Notes: a model not told the origin generated them from the sequence alone. 64,000 bases of DNA from CAXBBB01 sp963793245 (GCA_963793245.1 CAWBZG010000001.1:1-64000), one strand, 5' to 3'. Counted from the stretch's first letter, positions 25,509-35,103 are shown. Translations and numbers: made by a program.

Positions 25509-27899
25509 CTACTCGTGTCGCAGCGTATTGGCAGGATTGAGCCGCGCCGCGCGGACGGCGTGCAGCCCGGCAGCGAGCATCGCCACGCCCAGCACGACGA
25601 CGCCCGCCAGCACGAACGGAGCCGGACCGAGACCGACGCGGACGGCGAACCCGTCGAGCCAGTGGCGCATCGCGAGGTACGCCAACGGTCCGCCCAGCGC
25701 AAACGCCAATGCAACGAGAATCACGAACTCGCGTGTGAGCAGCGCGACCAGGCTCGCCACGGTTGCTCCCAGCGATTTGCGGATGCCGATCTCCTTGGTG
25801 CGTCGCGTCGCGGCGAACGCGGCCAGCCCGAGCAGTCCCAGCGCGGCGATCAGGATGGCGAGGCCCGCGAAAATGCCCAGTACGGCCTGCATCCGCCGCT
25901 CCTGCTCGTAGAGCGCCTGCATGTCGTCGCGTAGGAAGCGGGCTTCAAACGGTAGGCCTGCAGATACCTCGCTCCATGCCGCTTCGAGTCCTTCCATCGT
26001 CGCGCTCACGTCACTCGTCTCCAGCCGAACGGCAACCTGCTGCACGCCCGGCCACCAGTTTTGCGTCAGCATCAGCGGCTGCGGTTCGGTGCGCAGGCTG
26101 CCGTATCGAATATCCGCCACGATGCCGACGATGGGGTTGCCCCCGACCGAATCGGCGAGTGCTTCCTCATTCGTCGCAAAGCCCAGAGCGGTGACGGCAC
26201 TCTCGCTCAACATTGCCTCTTCGGCTGGCCGTAACTCGAACATCTCCTCGCGTGTCATCGGTCGAATCGGCTTGATGTTTCGCCCGGCGAGTATGTCGAT
26301 GTTCATGGTTTCGAGAAATGCTTCGTCGATGCGCGCGTGAGTCAGCATGACGGGTGCCGCTTCGGGGTCGTCCAAGCTAACGCCGTAGCCCATCCATGAG
26401 AACCGGATTTGCCCTGGAAGACTACTGCTGGCCGACACGCTTGCCACACCCGGCACGAACTGAAACGCACTCTTGATTGCAACCCAACTATCCGACTCGC
26501 CCAGCCGTGACACATCGACAGTGACGACTTCATCGACGGCGAAGCCCAGATCGGTGCGCTGCAGGTGGCGCATCTGCTGGGAGATGACGAGCGTGCAGCC
26601 CAGCAGGACGATGGTAGCTGTGAACTGAAGCGCTACGACCCCGCGTCTCAGCGCCCGCTCAGTCCACGCACCCGACGACCTGGATTGACTGCGACCACGA
26701 AGCGCCTCAGTGGGGCGGAAACGCGAGAGAACGAGTGATGGATACCCACCTGCCAGCACACCAACAGCCAGCAGCACGCCGACGGCTGAAAGCACGAACG
26801 ACGGACGCAGCACCTCGCCCAGACTGATGCTCGAATCCGCGAGCGTATTGAACAGCGGCAGTCCCAACGCCAGCAGCCCCAGGCCAACCGGAAGCGCGAT
26901 CAGCGTCAGCATCAGCGTCTCGACGACCATCTGCGCCACGATCTGACCCCGCCCCGCGCCGACGGCCTTGCGCACACCGACCTCGCGCGCCCGCTCCAGC
27001 GCCCGAGCTGTTGCCAGGTTGACGTAGTTGCTGCACGCGATCAGCAGCACGATCAAGCCGACGATTCCGAGTAGGTAGATCTGCGTCCGGTCGGCCTGCC
27101 GTGACGCTGCGATGTCGCCGAAGTAAACCTCGCTCACAGGTTGAAGCGCCACATCTTGGATAAAGCTCTTCTTTTGGTCATCGCGCAGAATCGTCAGTAC
27201 ACGGTCCGCGATGGCTTCGGGATCGCCGTTCGGTTTGAGTAGCACGAACATCGGCTGACCACAGTCCTGGCACTGTGAAGTCGCGTCGAGCGAACGGTAG
27301 GAGATCAGGTAGTCGATAGGGATGTGCGAAGTCGTCGGTAGGTCTTCGACGACTGCGGTGACCTCAAACGGTTGATCGTCACCGTTCCACATCAGTGTGA
27401 CCGACTGCCCGACAGCATCCGCTTCGCCAAAGAAGCGCTCGGCCATCGTCCGATTGATCACGACCGTGTTGGGTCGGTCGAGCGCCGTCGACAGATCGCC
27501 CCCAACACGATGGAACGTCAGAACGTCGAAGACGCTCGGCTCCGCGCTCCATCCGGTCATGCCCTCCATCTCGTAATCGCCTACGCTCACCCGGGTGCCC
27601 GAATAGCTGTTCAGCTTTACCGCATTCTCGACGCCTGGCATATCGTCCCGCAACTGAGCGGTTGGATCTCCCGACGGCCAACCGCCCCACTCTGGCTCGC
27701 CAAACCCGCCGTAGGTGACGATGCGGTAGAGGCGGTCCAGATTCTCCTGATGCTTGTCGAAGCGCGTTTCGTGGTGGAGGTAGAGCGCCACGAGCAAGCA
27801 GCACGCCAGCCCGATGCTCAACCCGGCGACGTTGATGGCGCTGTAGCCTCGCGCGCGGCGCAGCGATCTAAAGGCGAGGCGGATATGGTGCTGCAGCAT
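25509..27899 (-). CDS. ABC transporter permease, MacB/FtsX type (tandem)
   Basis: 796 residues of the large double-FtsX permease family of Bacteroidota-like genomes. The N-terminus HHIRLAFRSLRRARGYSAINVAGLSIGLACCLLVALYL is a first transmembrane helix with the family lead-in, then a MacB periplasmic core domain (residues ~45-240). A triple-helix FtsX bundle (~275-420) contains the NYVNLATARALERAREVGVRKAVGAGRGQI coupling segment. A second periplasmic domain follows, and a final bundle has RTKEIGIRKSLGATVASLVALLTREFVILV. No ATPase gene is adjacent, which is usual for these. Transport or mechanotransmission role and substrate are unknown. Confidence 0.9.
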   Translation of the reverse strand: MLQHHIRLAFRSLRRARGYSAINVAGLSIGLACCLLVALYLHHETRFDKHQENLDRLYRIVTYGGFGEPEWGGWPSGDPTAQLRDDMPGVENAVKLNSYSGTRVSVGDYEMEGMTGWSAEPSVFDVLTFHRVGGDLSTALDRPNTVVINRTMAERFFGEADAVGQSVTLMWNGDDQPFEVTAVVEDLPTTSHIPIDYLISYRSLDATSQCQDCGQPMFVLLKPNGDPEAIADRVLTILRDDQKKSFIQDVALQPVSEVYFGDIAASRQADRTQIYLLGIVGLIVLLIACSNYVNLATARALERAREVGVRKAVGAGRGQIVAQMVVETLMLTLIALPVGLGLLALGLPLFNTLADSSISLGEVLRPSFVLSAVGVLLAVGVLAGGYPSLVLSRFRPTEALRGRSQSRSSGAWTERALRRGVVALQFTATIVLLGCTLVISQQMRHLQRTDLGFAVDEVVTVDVSRLGESDSWVAIKSAFQFVPGVASVSASSSLPGQIRFSWMGYGVSLDDPEAAPVMLTHARIDEAFLETMNIDILAGRNIKPIRPMTREEMFELRPAEEAMLSESAVTALGFATNEEALADSVGGNPIVGIVADIRYGSLRTEPQPLMLTQNWWPGVQQVAVRLETSDVSATMEGLEAAWSEVSAGLPFEARFLRDDMQALYEQERRMQAVLGIFAGLAILIAALGLLGLAAFAATRRTKEIGIRKSLGATVASLVALLTREFVILVALAFALGGPLAYLAMRHWLDGFAVRVGLGPAPFVLAGVVVLGVAMLAAGLHAVRAARLNPANTLRHE

Positions 27900-28056
27900 G
27901 GCGAAGTGGGGAGTGGTCGAAGCGGACGCCTGCTCAATACGCCACTATCGTTCCGAGCGCCCACCTGCCCGTTCCAGCGCGCCTGCGCCCGAGCGGTGTC
28001 CGGCAGCGGACAAGCCAGCGTGCGCGTGCGAACAAACGCGCTCCTCGCCAAGCACC

Positions 28057-29076
28057 CTACGCCGTCGCCGACTCCAGCGTCTGAATCGTGCCAGTCGACG
28101 CGTCGACGCGGGCGCGGATGCCGATGGGCAGCGTCAGCTTGTCGGCGACGTGGCCGACCATGCGGCCTTTCCAGACGGGCACGCCGAGCGGTTCGAGATG
28201 ATCGCGCAGGACCCGGTCGAGGGTGAGCGACTTGGAGCCTTCGTCGGCTTGGCAGTTGCGGCAATCGCCGAAGTAGACGGCTGCCGCTCCACCCAGCACA
28301 CCCGCAAGTGCCAGATGCGTCAGCATGCGGTCGATGCGGTACGGATCTTCGCCGACGTCTTCCAGAAACAGCACGTGGCCCGTCGTGTCGGGGAAGTAGG
28401 GCGTGCCGACGAGCGCCGACAGGACCGTCAGGTTGCCACCGAACAGCGGCCCCTCGGCGACGCCGGGAGTGATCGTGATGCGGTCCTCGTCCGGCTCGGT
28501 CGCCGCGAACGTGCCGCCAGCGACGGAGGGCAGCCAGTAGCGCAGCGTGATTGCGTTCCACGTCGACGTACCGACGGGTCCGTGAAAGCCGACCAATCCG
28601 GCTTGGGCGTACAGGCCCGACAGCAGGCTCGTCACGTCCGAGTAGCCGCAGACGACTTTGGGGTTGGAGCGAATCAGTTGGTAGTCGAGCAGCGGCAGGA
28701 CGCGGGCGCAGCCCCAACCGCCTCGTAGCGGGAGGATGGCATCGACCTCGTCGTCGGCGAACAAGGTGTGCAGGTCGGACGCGCGCTGCTCGTCCGTGCC
28801 GCCCATGTAGCCATACGTTTCGAGGACGTTGGGCGCGCGCTTGGTGGTGTACCCCCGCTCGGCGAGCAGCGCCTCTACCTCGACCAAGCCTTCGTCGGTA
28901 TACGACGCCCCCGCCGGACTCGCCAGTCCAATCGTGCCTCCGTGACGCAGCGCAGGAGGACGGATCAGCGCTTGGGGCGACGATGGCGCCGCAGTTGCGC
29001 CCAATGTCAGCGGGGCGAGCGTGGTAGCGGCTCCGGCGGCGGCCAGGTCACGGAGAAAGCGTCGGCGGTCGGGCAT
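28057..29076 (-). CDS. LD-carboxypeptidase (S66 family) with Tat-type signal
   Basis: 339 residues. S66 peptidases remove the terminal D-Ala from murein tetrapeptides during cell-wall recycling, or cleave peptide antibiotics such as microcin C (MccF branch). MPDRRRFLRDLAAAGAATTLAPL is a twin-arginine signal, so it is likely exported folded. The nucleophile Ser is in VVCGYSDVTSLL, the catalytic Glu in LFLEDVGEDPYRIDRML and the His near the C-terminus in VGHVADKLTLPIG. ATG 29076 is chosen over a much longer ORF start because it begins exactly at the Tat motif. Upstream divergent neighbour is the DUF302 lipoprotein. Confidence 0.88.
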   Translation of the reverse strand: MPDRRRFLRDLAAAGAATTLAPLTLGATAAPSSPQALIRPPALRHGGTIGLASPAGASYTDEGLVEVEALLAERGYTTKRAPNVLETYGYMGGTDEQRASDLHTLFADDEVDAILPLRGGWGCARVLPLLDYQLIRSNPKVVCGYSDVTSLLSGLYAQAGLVGFHGPVGTSTWNAITLRYWLPSVAGGTFAATEPDEDRITITPGVAEGPLFGGNLTVLSALVGTPYFPDTTGHVLFLEDVGEDPYRIDRMLTHLALAGVLGGAAAVYFGDCRNCQADEGSKSLTLDRVLRDHLEPLGVPVWKGRMVGHVADKLTLPIGIRARVDASTGTIQTLESATA

Positions 29077-29206
29077 GGAGCAGGTGAAAGGCGGCAGTAT
29101 ACGCCTGCATCGCCGCGGCAGTCCAAACGCAGCCGTCACGTCGGACCGGCATCGCCGCGCTGCTACGAGACGTTCGAGCGGACACACTCGCCGAATACCG
29201 CTCTCC

Positions 29207-30124
29207 ATGCGCCTACACTTTACCGTCCTCCTCTCGTTGCTCCTGTTCACCGCAGCTTGCTCGTCCAATGACGGCGACGAGGTCGTGCTTCCCGTCACGT
29301 CCGGCTTAGCGGTCGGGCAGAGTACGGCAGGCGTCGAGACGTCGTTTGGAAGGCTGACGGCTGCACTTCAGTCCGCCGGGCCGGTCGGCATCGTGGCCGA
29401 GGTCGATCATCAGCGGAATGCGTCCGGTGCGGGCTTGAGTCTGCGCCCGACACGCGTCGTCCTGTTCGGCAATCCGGCGCTGGGCACGCCGCTGATGCAG
29501 GCCAATCCGCAAGCCGGACTCGATCTGCCACAGAATATGCTCGTGTACGAGGACGCCGATGGCAACACGCTCGTGGCCTACAACACGACCGACTACCTCG
29601 CACAAAGGCACGGCGTCGGCTCAGTTTCGACGCTTCCCGACATCGCAGGCGCCCTCGCGATGTTCGCCGAAACCGCAGCAGGAACAGGCGCCAGCATCGA
29701 GATGGGATCGGCTGCCGACATCGACCAGGGCGCAGGCATCGTTGCCGTCGCCAGCCCGGACGACGTGGCGACGACCTATGCGCGCTTACGCAGCGCCATC
29801 GCAGGCAACGATGCGCTCACCCTCGTCGCCGAGTTGGACCATCAGGCCAACGCTCGGTCGGTCGGCCTGGACCTGCCGCCGACTCGGTTGATCGTGTTCG
29901 GAAATCCGAATCTGGGAACGCCGCTGATGCAAAACGCGCAGACGGTCGCCATCGACCTGCCGCAAAAAATGCTCGTCTACCAAGGCGCTGACGGTCAAAC
30001 GATGATCGTCTACAACGATCCGGCGTTTCTGGCATCGCGCCACGGTCTGGACGATGTGGCGCAGATTGCTACGATCGGTACAGCGCTGGCTGGGCTTGCA
30101 GCAGCCGCCGCAGGATCGAACTGA
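29207..30124 (+). CDS. Lipoprotein with two DUF302 domains
   Basis: 305 residues. The signal MRLHFTVLLSLLLFTAACSSNDGD has lipobox TAAC. Two tandem DUF302-type domains follow (residues ~38-160 and ~180-295), recognisable by the repeated blocks VVLFGNPALGTPLMQ / LIVFGNPNLGTPLMQ, DLPQNMLVYEDADGNTLVAYN / DLPQKMLVYQGADGQTMIVYN, and YLAQRHGV / FLASRHGL. DUF302 domains are dimeric alpha/beta folds, often in membrane-bound or periplasmic proteins; the function is unknown. The internal duplication is clean. The first in-frame ATG with a signal peptide, 29207, is used. Confidence 0.85.
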   Translation: MRLHFTVLLSLLLFTAACSSNDGDEVVLPVTSGLAVGQSTAGVETSFGRLTAALQSAGPVGIVAEVDHQRNASGAGLSLRPTRVVLFGNPALGTPLMQANPQAGLDLPQNMLVYEDADGNTLVAYNTTDYLAQRHGVGSVSTLPDIAGALAMFAETAAGTGASIEMGSAADIDQGAGIVAVASPDDVATTYARLRSAIAGNDALTLVAELDHQANARSVGLDLPPTRLIVFGNPNLGTPLMQNAQTVAIDLPQKMLVYQGADGQTMIVYNDPAFLASRHGLDDVAQIATIGTALAGLAAAAAGSN

Positions 30125-30133
30125 GCCGCCTGA

Positions 30134-31168
30134 TCAGCGAGACGTGTATCCCTTGCGCAGGACCGCTTCGGCAGGCTTGTTGAGTGGGGTGAATCCGTCT
30201 GGGCGCGGCTCGTTGTCGGGATGGACTTTCCAGATGAACGCACCCATCATCCACGGTTGCGGCCATACTTGGGCGAAAAACGCGTCGTAGAGGCGAGCCT
30301 GCAACGCGTCGTCGACTGGCGATTCGTCGTTCTGCGGCCAGAGCCACGGCTCGGCGGCGGCTGTCGTCGCACTGCGGTAGCCGACTTCGGTGAACAAGAC
30401 GGGGCGGTCGTTCAGCCGCGACACGCCGCGCAACACATCGAGGTGTGGCGTCCAACCGGCACGGAGGTCGGCGGCGGTTGGGTTGGCCTTGGTAGAGATC
30501 GGGAAGTACGCCTGCACACCGATGGCGTCGACCGATTTCCAGAAGCCGATTTCCGCCAGCCGGTCCCAGTTGGCGGCGTAGGTGATCGTTCCGCCGTAGA
30601 CCGCGCGGACGTCGGCGGCGAGGGCGCGCCAGAAAGCGGGGCGAATCGTCGCGGCCTGGTCCAACTCGCTGCCCATCACAAAGACCTGAGCATCTACGCT
30701 GGCCGCCACGCCTGCCCAAAACAGGACGTATTCGCGATAGCTGGCCTCCCACGCCTTCCAATCTGCCTCGCTGGACATCTCGACGTTTCCGGGCCATGCG
30801 CCGTCGCGCAGCCAGACCTGGGGCTTGATCGCCAGCCGGACGCCCAACGTGCGGGCTTCGTCGGCCATGCGCGCGATGCCGTCGGCGTTTTCCGAAAACC
30901 ACCGCGCGTCGCGTCGCCACCTCATCTCGGGCTGCTGCGCGTCCGGCATGAAGCTGTATGGGACGACGCAGATGATGCCCGCGCCCAGATCCGCGAACCG
31001 ACTCAGCGCGCCGACGCCCGGATCGCGCGACGCGTCGAGCACCACGCCGCGCAGTTTGTCGGCGGACGCGACGACGGGGCCAGCCGCTACGTTGCGCGGC
31101 GTCGTCTGAGCATCGCATCCCAACGCAGCAAAGGCGATAGCGATCAGGACGAGCGCGTTGCGGATCAG
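30134..31168 (-). CDS. GH113-like glycosidase lipoprotein, start codon unclear
   Basis: About 344 residues forming a TIM-barrel related to glycoside hydrolase family 113-like proteins. ADKLRGVVLDASRDP begins the barrel, then LAIKPQVWLRDGAWPG, VFVMGSELDQAAT (candidate acid/base Glu), YAANWDRLAEIGFW and RPVLFTEVGYRSATTAA (candidate nucleophile Glu). The N-terminus LIRNALVLIAIAFAALGCDAQ is a good lipoprotein signal, but the codon at its head is CTG (31166-31168) and no ATG, GTG or TTG is nearby. The copy of repeat R2 begins 11 nt upstream and may have replaced the original start region, or the base is a sequence error. A secreted polysaccharide hydrolase is inferred. Confidence 0.72.
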   Translation of the reverse strand: MIRNALVLIAIAFAALGCDAQTTPRNVAAGPVVASADKLRGVVLDASRDPGVGALSRFADLGAGIICVVPYSFMPDAQQPEMRWRRDARWFSENADGIARMADEARTLGVRLAIKPQVWLRDGAWPGNVEMSSEADWKAWEASYREYVLFWAGVAASVDAQVFVMGSELDQAATIRPAFWRALAADVRAVYGGTITYAANWDRLAEIGFWKSVDAIGVQAYFPISTKANPTAADLRAGWTPHLDVLRGVSRLNDRPVLFTEVGYRSATTAAAEPWLWPQNDESPVDDALQARLYDAFFAQVWPQPWMMGAFIWKVHPDNEPRPDGFTPLNKPAEAVLRKGYTSR

Positions 31169-31178
31169 GTTAAAGAGC

Positions 31179-31352
31179 GTTGAGGATTCTCGTTTTGCGC
31201 CCCAAACTTCAGGATCGTCGTCTTGGACGTGATCCAGGACCCAGATGTCTGATGCGTGAGGTGTTGTTTCCGACCTCCTGGGTTCGCTGCGCGGTCCCTT
31301 CGGGTGCCGGCTGGGGGCCGGGACGACAGAATCTAGAAAGCTCAGCATCCTT
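31179..31352. repeat. Dispersed intergenic repeat R2, copy 1
   Basis: GTTGAGGATT at its left end, then GTCGTCTTGGACGTGATCC and AGGACCCAG, and CCGGGACGACAGAA at the right, match the copy at 46670-46816 in the same order and spacing. Internal palindromes allow hairpins. The element fills the gap between two minus-strand genes and abuts the unclear start of the GH113-like gene. Confidence 0.6.
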
Positions 31353-31925
31353 TTACTCATCCGATGAGGTCGAGGCTGCAGCGGCGTCCGACGCTTCCTG
31401 CCGAGCCATGCCGAGCACAAGTTTGAGGTGAGTGAGCACCAGATCAGCCGTCCCCAGTTCGGCGAGCCGCTGATCCGGCGTCGTGGGCAGGCCGGGACCG
31501 CTGACGCGCCCCATCCAGAGCGGGAGTTTGTCGGCGAGGGCGCGTGGTCCGGGAAACTGCGCTTCGGGCAGGTGGAGCGTGTAAAACGCCATCTTGCGTT
31601 CGAGGCGGGCCTGCGTCTCTTGGGCCGCCTGCACCAGTTCGGGGTCGTTCTGCGATAGGACGGCGCCTCCGATGAGGTAATCGCGGTAGAGATAGGGCAG
31701 CGCCGACAACGCGCCCGACGCCGCACGCGCCGCCTCGGGCATCGCCTGCAACCCAACTTCGGCTGCCCTCGCCGTAGCGACGGCGACCAGCGACAGCGTT
31801 TCCTCGGCGACGACTTCGGGATCGGCGGTCGGAATCGATTGCATCACCTGACGCGAGAGGTCCTGCATCAAGCCGAGAGCGCCTAGGGAAGCAAATGCGG
31901 TCAGTCGGGCCGTGCGGTCGATCAT
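31353..31925 (-). CDS. Hypothetical protein
   Basis: 190 residues from ATG 31925 (MIDRTARLTAFASLGALGLMQDLSRQVM). Mainly alpha-helical with Ala-rich amphipathic helices, a central segment ALPYLYRDYLIGGAVLSQNDPELVQAAQETQARLERKMAFYTLHLPEAQFPGP and a low-complexity tail ASDAAAASTSSDE. No signal peptide, transmembrane segment or known domain is evident. It is divergent from the CotH-type gene. The longer ORF start is rejected because its added part overlaps the divergent promoter region. Function unknown. Confidence 0.65.
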   Translation of the reverse strand: MIDRTARLTAFASLGALGLMQDLSRQVMQSIPTADPEVVAEETLSLVAVATARAAEVGLQAMPEAARAASGALSALPYLYRDYLIGGAVLSQNDPELVQAAQETQARLERKMAFYTLHLPEAQFPGPRALADKLPLWMGRVSGPGLPTTPDQRLAELGTADLVLTHLKLVLGMARQEASDAAAASTSSDE

Positions 31926-32082
31926 GTGAGAGCAGAAGTGAAATCGTAGAGTACGCGATGGGCAACGCCCGACGCTCGGTTTTGCTCGCGATGTCATGGA
32001 TTTGGAATCGGCGACCGTTCGGCTCACGACTCTACGCGCCAGTGCGCCTATACTGCGCTTCTCGATCAATCGCCTCTGCCGC

Positions 32083-34347
32083 ATGACCCGAACCGTTTCG
32101 CTCGCCCTCGCGCTGATCGCTGTATCGACCCTCGTCTCGTCGGCAGAGGCGCAGAATGTCGTCGTCAACGAGGTATTGGCCTCCAACGCCGCCACGCTTG
32201 CCGACCCCGACTTTGGAGATTTTGGCGACTGGATCGAACTCTACAACGCGTCGGACGCTGCCGTCGACCTGAGCGGCTGGACGATCACCGACAACCTCTC
32301 CAGACCCGACAAGTGGACGATTCCCAGCGGCACGACGATAGCGGCACGCGGCTTTCTGCTCGTCTGGGCCGACGACGAAGACACCGGACCGCCCGATGCG
32401 ACACAGTTGCACGCCAACTTCAAGCTGTCGGCAGGCGGCGAGCAGGCCGGTTTGTTCGACGCAACAGGCGCCGTCGTCGACACGGTGACGTATGGCGAGC
32501 AGGCAACGGACATCTCGTACGGACGCTCGCCCGATGGAGCCGACACGTGGGCGTTCTTCTCGACGCCAACGCCCGGCGCAGCCAACTCATCCGACGGATC
32601 GAGCGCTAGGCTCGACGCGCCAACTATCGCGACAGCAACAGGCTTCTACTCAGGATCGGTAGCGGTTGCGATGGAAGCCGAAGCAGGCGCCACGATCCGC
32701 TACACACTCGACGGATCGCCGCCGACCGAGGCGTCTGCTGCGTACTCCGATGCGCTGACGTTCAACGCGACGACGGTCTTGCGCGCCGCAGCCTTCGCGA
32801 CGGACCGACCAACGAGCGCCGTCGCTACGCGGACGTTTTTCGTCGACGAGGCGAGTACGCTGCCGGTAATCTCGCTCGTCTCCGATCCCGAAGGCTTTTT
32901 CAGCGACACGTCCGGCATCTACGTCGAAGGCACCAACGGCATTCCGGGACGCTGCCGGACCGTTCCCGTCAACTGGAATCAGGATTGGGAGCGCGAGGCA
33001 CAGTTCAGCTTCTGGGAGCCGGACGGAAGCGGCGGCTTCGACCTGATCCTGGACCACGGCGCAGGCGTCCAGATCTTTGGCGGGTGCAGCCGGATCTATC
33101 CGCAGAAGTCGCTCTCGCTGCACGCGCGCAGCAGCTACGGCGCGTCCGATTTCGCCTACCGCTTCTTCGCTGACGTGGACATCGACAGCTTCGACGATCT
33201 GGTCTTGCGCACGTCGGCTCAAGACTGGTGGCGGACCATGTTCAGAGGAGGCATGATCCAGATCCTCACTCAGCACATGGACCTCGACGGACAGGCCTAT
33301 CGCCCGACCATCGTCTTTCTCAACGGCCAATATTGGGGCATCCACAACCTGCGCGAGAAGCTCAACGAGGACTACGTCGCCGGTCACTACGGCATAGACG
33401 ATGACGACGTGGAGGTGATCGAGGACACCCGGCGAGGTACGTCTGAGAACTACGACCCGGTGATCGACCTCCTCGACGCAGGCGACCTCACGGACCAACG
33501 GTTCGAGCAATTGGAGCGGATGGTCGACGTGGAGCAGTTTGTGAACTACCAGATCGCGCAGATCTACGCCGCCAACGGCGACTGGCCCGGCAACAATCTC
33601 AAACTGTGGCGGCCCAGGATCGAGGGCGGACGCTGGCGCTGGATGGTGTTCGACACCGACTTCGGGTTCGGTGGCAACGGCAGAGGGCAATTCGATACCA
33701 ACACGCTCGCATTCGCCTCAGCCACCCGACGAGAGGGGACGCTTCCCAACCCGGAGTGGGCAACCTACCTGTTTCGCAAACTGCTCGAACGCGACGACTT
33801 CCGCCACACGTTCGTCCAACGCATGGCCGCCCACATCGGCACGACATTCAGGCCGGAGCGCACCGTCGCCCTGATCGACAGTCTCAAAGCCGACATCGCT
33901 GGCGAGATGCCGCGCCACACCACGCGCTGGACGCAGTCGGCTTCGTTCGGTCCCAGTTGGGAGTCGCAGATCGAGATCATGCGCGAGTTCGCCCGCAGAC
34001 GGCCTGGCTTCATGCGCTCGTTCATCACGCAGCAGTTCGCCGACGTATCCAGTTCGGTCCTGCTCACGCTCGATGCGACCGAAGGCGGACGTGTGTTTGC
34101 CGAAGGCGTCGAGTTGCCCCGCGCATCCGACGGCGGTCCGTTCGCGCAGCCCTTCTTCCGCGACGTCCCGCTGCGCCTCGCCGCCGTCCCCGACGACGGC
34201 TACGTATTCGCAGGCTGGTCTGGTCAGACGGAGTCGAACGCCGATTCGATCTCGGTCGTCCTAACCGGCACGTCGTCGCTCACCGCCACCTTCGCCCTCG
34301 CAACCGCTGCTGGATCTCGACGAGCGAGGCGATGCAGACCCGCCTGA
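32083..34347 (+). CDS. Secreted CotH-kinase protein with lamin-tail domain (sorting domain lost by frameshift)
   Basis: 754 residues in frame. Signal peptide MTRTVSLALALIAVSTLVSSAEAQ; lamin-tail domain (VVVNEVLASN ... GDWIELYNASDAAVDLSGW, residues ~24-145); chitobiase-like segment (ATIRYTLDGSPPTEASAAY, ~195-250); CotH kinase domain with LYxLVEPID-type region GQYWGIHNLREKLNEDYV and WMVFDTDFGFGG (Asp-rich catalytic end) at ~290-600; and an InlB-like repeat GYVFAGWSG. CotH proteins are atypical secreted protein kinases. The frame ends ATAAGSRRARRCRPA just before a Por sorting domain that continues in another frame to 34595; inserting one base near 34290-34330 would restore an 837-residue protein. 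Confidence 0.85.
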   Translation: MTRTVSLALALIAVSTLVSSAEAQNVVVNEVLASNAATLADPDFGDFGDWIELYNASDAAVDLSGWTITDNLSRPDKWTIPSGTTIAARGFLLVWADDEDTGPPDATQLHANFKLSAGGEQAGLFDATGAVVDTVTYGEQATDISYGRSPDGADTWAFFSTPTPGAANSSDGSSARLDAPTIATATGFYSGSVAVAMEAEAGATIRYTLDGSPPTEASAAYSDALTFNATTVLRAAAFATDRPTSAVATRTFFVDEASTLPVISLVSDPEGFFSDTSGIYVEGTNGIPGRCRTVPVNWNQDWEREAQFSFWEPDGSGGFDLILDHGAGVQIFGGCSRIYPQKSLSLHARSSYGASDFAYRFFADVDIDSFDDLVLRTSAQDWWRTMFRGGMIQILTQHMDLDGQAYRPTIVFLNGQYWGIHNLREKLNEDYVAGHYGIDDDDVEVIEDTRRGTSENYDPVIDLLDAGDLTDQRFEQLERMVDVEQFVNYQIAQIYAANGDWPGNNLKLWRPRIEGGRWRWMVFDTDFGFGGNGRGQFDTNTLAFASATRREGTLPNPEWATYLFRKLLERDDFRHTFVQRMAAHIGTTFRPERTVALIDSLKADIAGEMPRHTTRWTQSASFGPSWESQIEIMREFARRRPGFMRSFITQQFADVSSSVLLTLDATEGGRVFAEGVELPRASDGGPFAQPFFRDVPLRLAAVPDDGYVFAGWSGQTESNADSISVVLTGTSSLTATFALATAAGSRRARRCRPA

Positions 34348-34595
34348 GCAGCGCCCACCCCAGCCCGACCTCACTCACGGCTACGCTGACCGCAGAGATG
34401 GCCCAGCCCGGTCCGCTCTCCGTCCGCGTCTACGACCTGCTGGGCCGCGAAATCGCCGTCCTCACCGACGGCCCCGCCTCATCCGGCCCGCACCGACTCA
34501 CGTTCGACGTAAGCGCGCTCCCCAGCGGCGTCTACGTCGTCGTGATGATCGCCGACGGTATGCGCGCAACGCAGCGTGTCGTGGTGGCGCGGTAG
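34330..34595 (+). pseudogene. T9SS sorting domain displaced from the CotH protein by a one-base deletion
   Basis: In the frame offset by one missing base, the sequence reads LSSAHPSPTS then PLSVRVYDLLGREIAVLTDG and SALPSGVYVVVMIADG, ending ATQRVVVAR at the stop at 34595. That is a complete Por-type (type A) C-terminal sorting signal. It has no start of its own, so it belongs to the preceding CotH gene. Confidence 0.8.
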
Positions 34596-34648
34596 GAGCA
34601 ACTGCCCGCCTTTGCATCGCCCGCACGCGATGAGGTATGCGTATGATG

Positions 34649-34891
34649 CTAGGAGACGCGCCTGATCAGTTCGGCCTTGTCCACATTGAGGTGAAGTGCC
34701 ACCTCGCCGAGAATGCTGTTCAGGGTTCCGACTCGAAGCGGAGAATGCAGGGGCACCGTCACGTGGTGCTCTCCGACTTCTGATTGGCGGGTCAGACGAA
34801 CGTGGCTGCCGCTCTGCCGCGTGGCTTCGTAACCCAATTTGCTGAGACGCTTGATCAACTGATCTCCGCTCAGGTCACGGGGCAGCCTCAT
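34649..34891 (-). CDS. hicA: HicA-type mRNA interferase toxin
   Basis: 80 residues with the dsRBD-like HicA fold. The opening LSGDQLIKRLSKLGYEATRQSGSHVRLTR carries the G-S-H motif whose His is the catalytic residue of HicA ribonucleases, followed by HHVTVPLHSPLRVGTLNSILGEVAL and the C-terminal helix. HicA cleaves mRNA and tmRNA without needing the ribosome. The gene starts inside the antitoxin stop (ATGA overlap), which is antitoxin-first order, the reverse of the classical hicAB. Confidence 0.88.
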   Translation of the reverse strand: MRLPRDLSGDQLIKRLSKLGYEATRQSGSHVRLTRQSEVGEHHVTVPLHSPLRVGTLNSILGEVALHLNVDKAELIRRVS

Positions 34892-35103
34892 GCCGCGAGT
34901 GAAAACACTTCGTCTCGGACAAAGTGAAGCCGGATCACACTCGGACGCTCGGCCTCGTCGAAGTGGACTTCGACCGCGTCACGGACCATTGCGCGAAGCT
35001 CCTGCTCCGTGTCGGCTTCGGTGTAGACCGAGTGGTCTAAAGCCTTGGCCTCGAAACCGCCTTCGGGTGATTCGGAGACTAGGAAGATGATTTCGCTTGC
35101 CAT
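34888..35103 (-). CDS. HicB-like antitoxin (short, DUF1902-like)
   Basis: 71 residues: ASEIIFLVSESPEGGFEAKALDHSVYTEADTEQELRAMVRDAVEVHFDE matches the HicB partial RNase-H fold that covers HicA, but there is no C-terminal HTH or RHH DNA-binding domain. Such short partners are often mislabelled as 2-oxoisovalerate dehydrogenase. ATG 35103 is used; it lies 25 nt inside the end of the upstream HNH gene, and its stop overlaps hicA by four bases. The three genes are therefore tightly coupled. Without a DNA-binding domain, autoregulation must work another way. Confidence 0.82.
   Translation of the reverse strand: MASEIIFLVSESPEGGFEAKALDHSVYTEADTEQELRAMVRDAVEVHFDEAERPSVIRLHFVRDEVFSLAA

Noticed and set aside
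29207..30124. DUF302 lipoprotein as two adjacent genes
   Set aside because: A single uninterrupted frame with one signal peptide covers both domains; it is an internal duplication.
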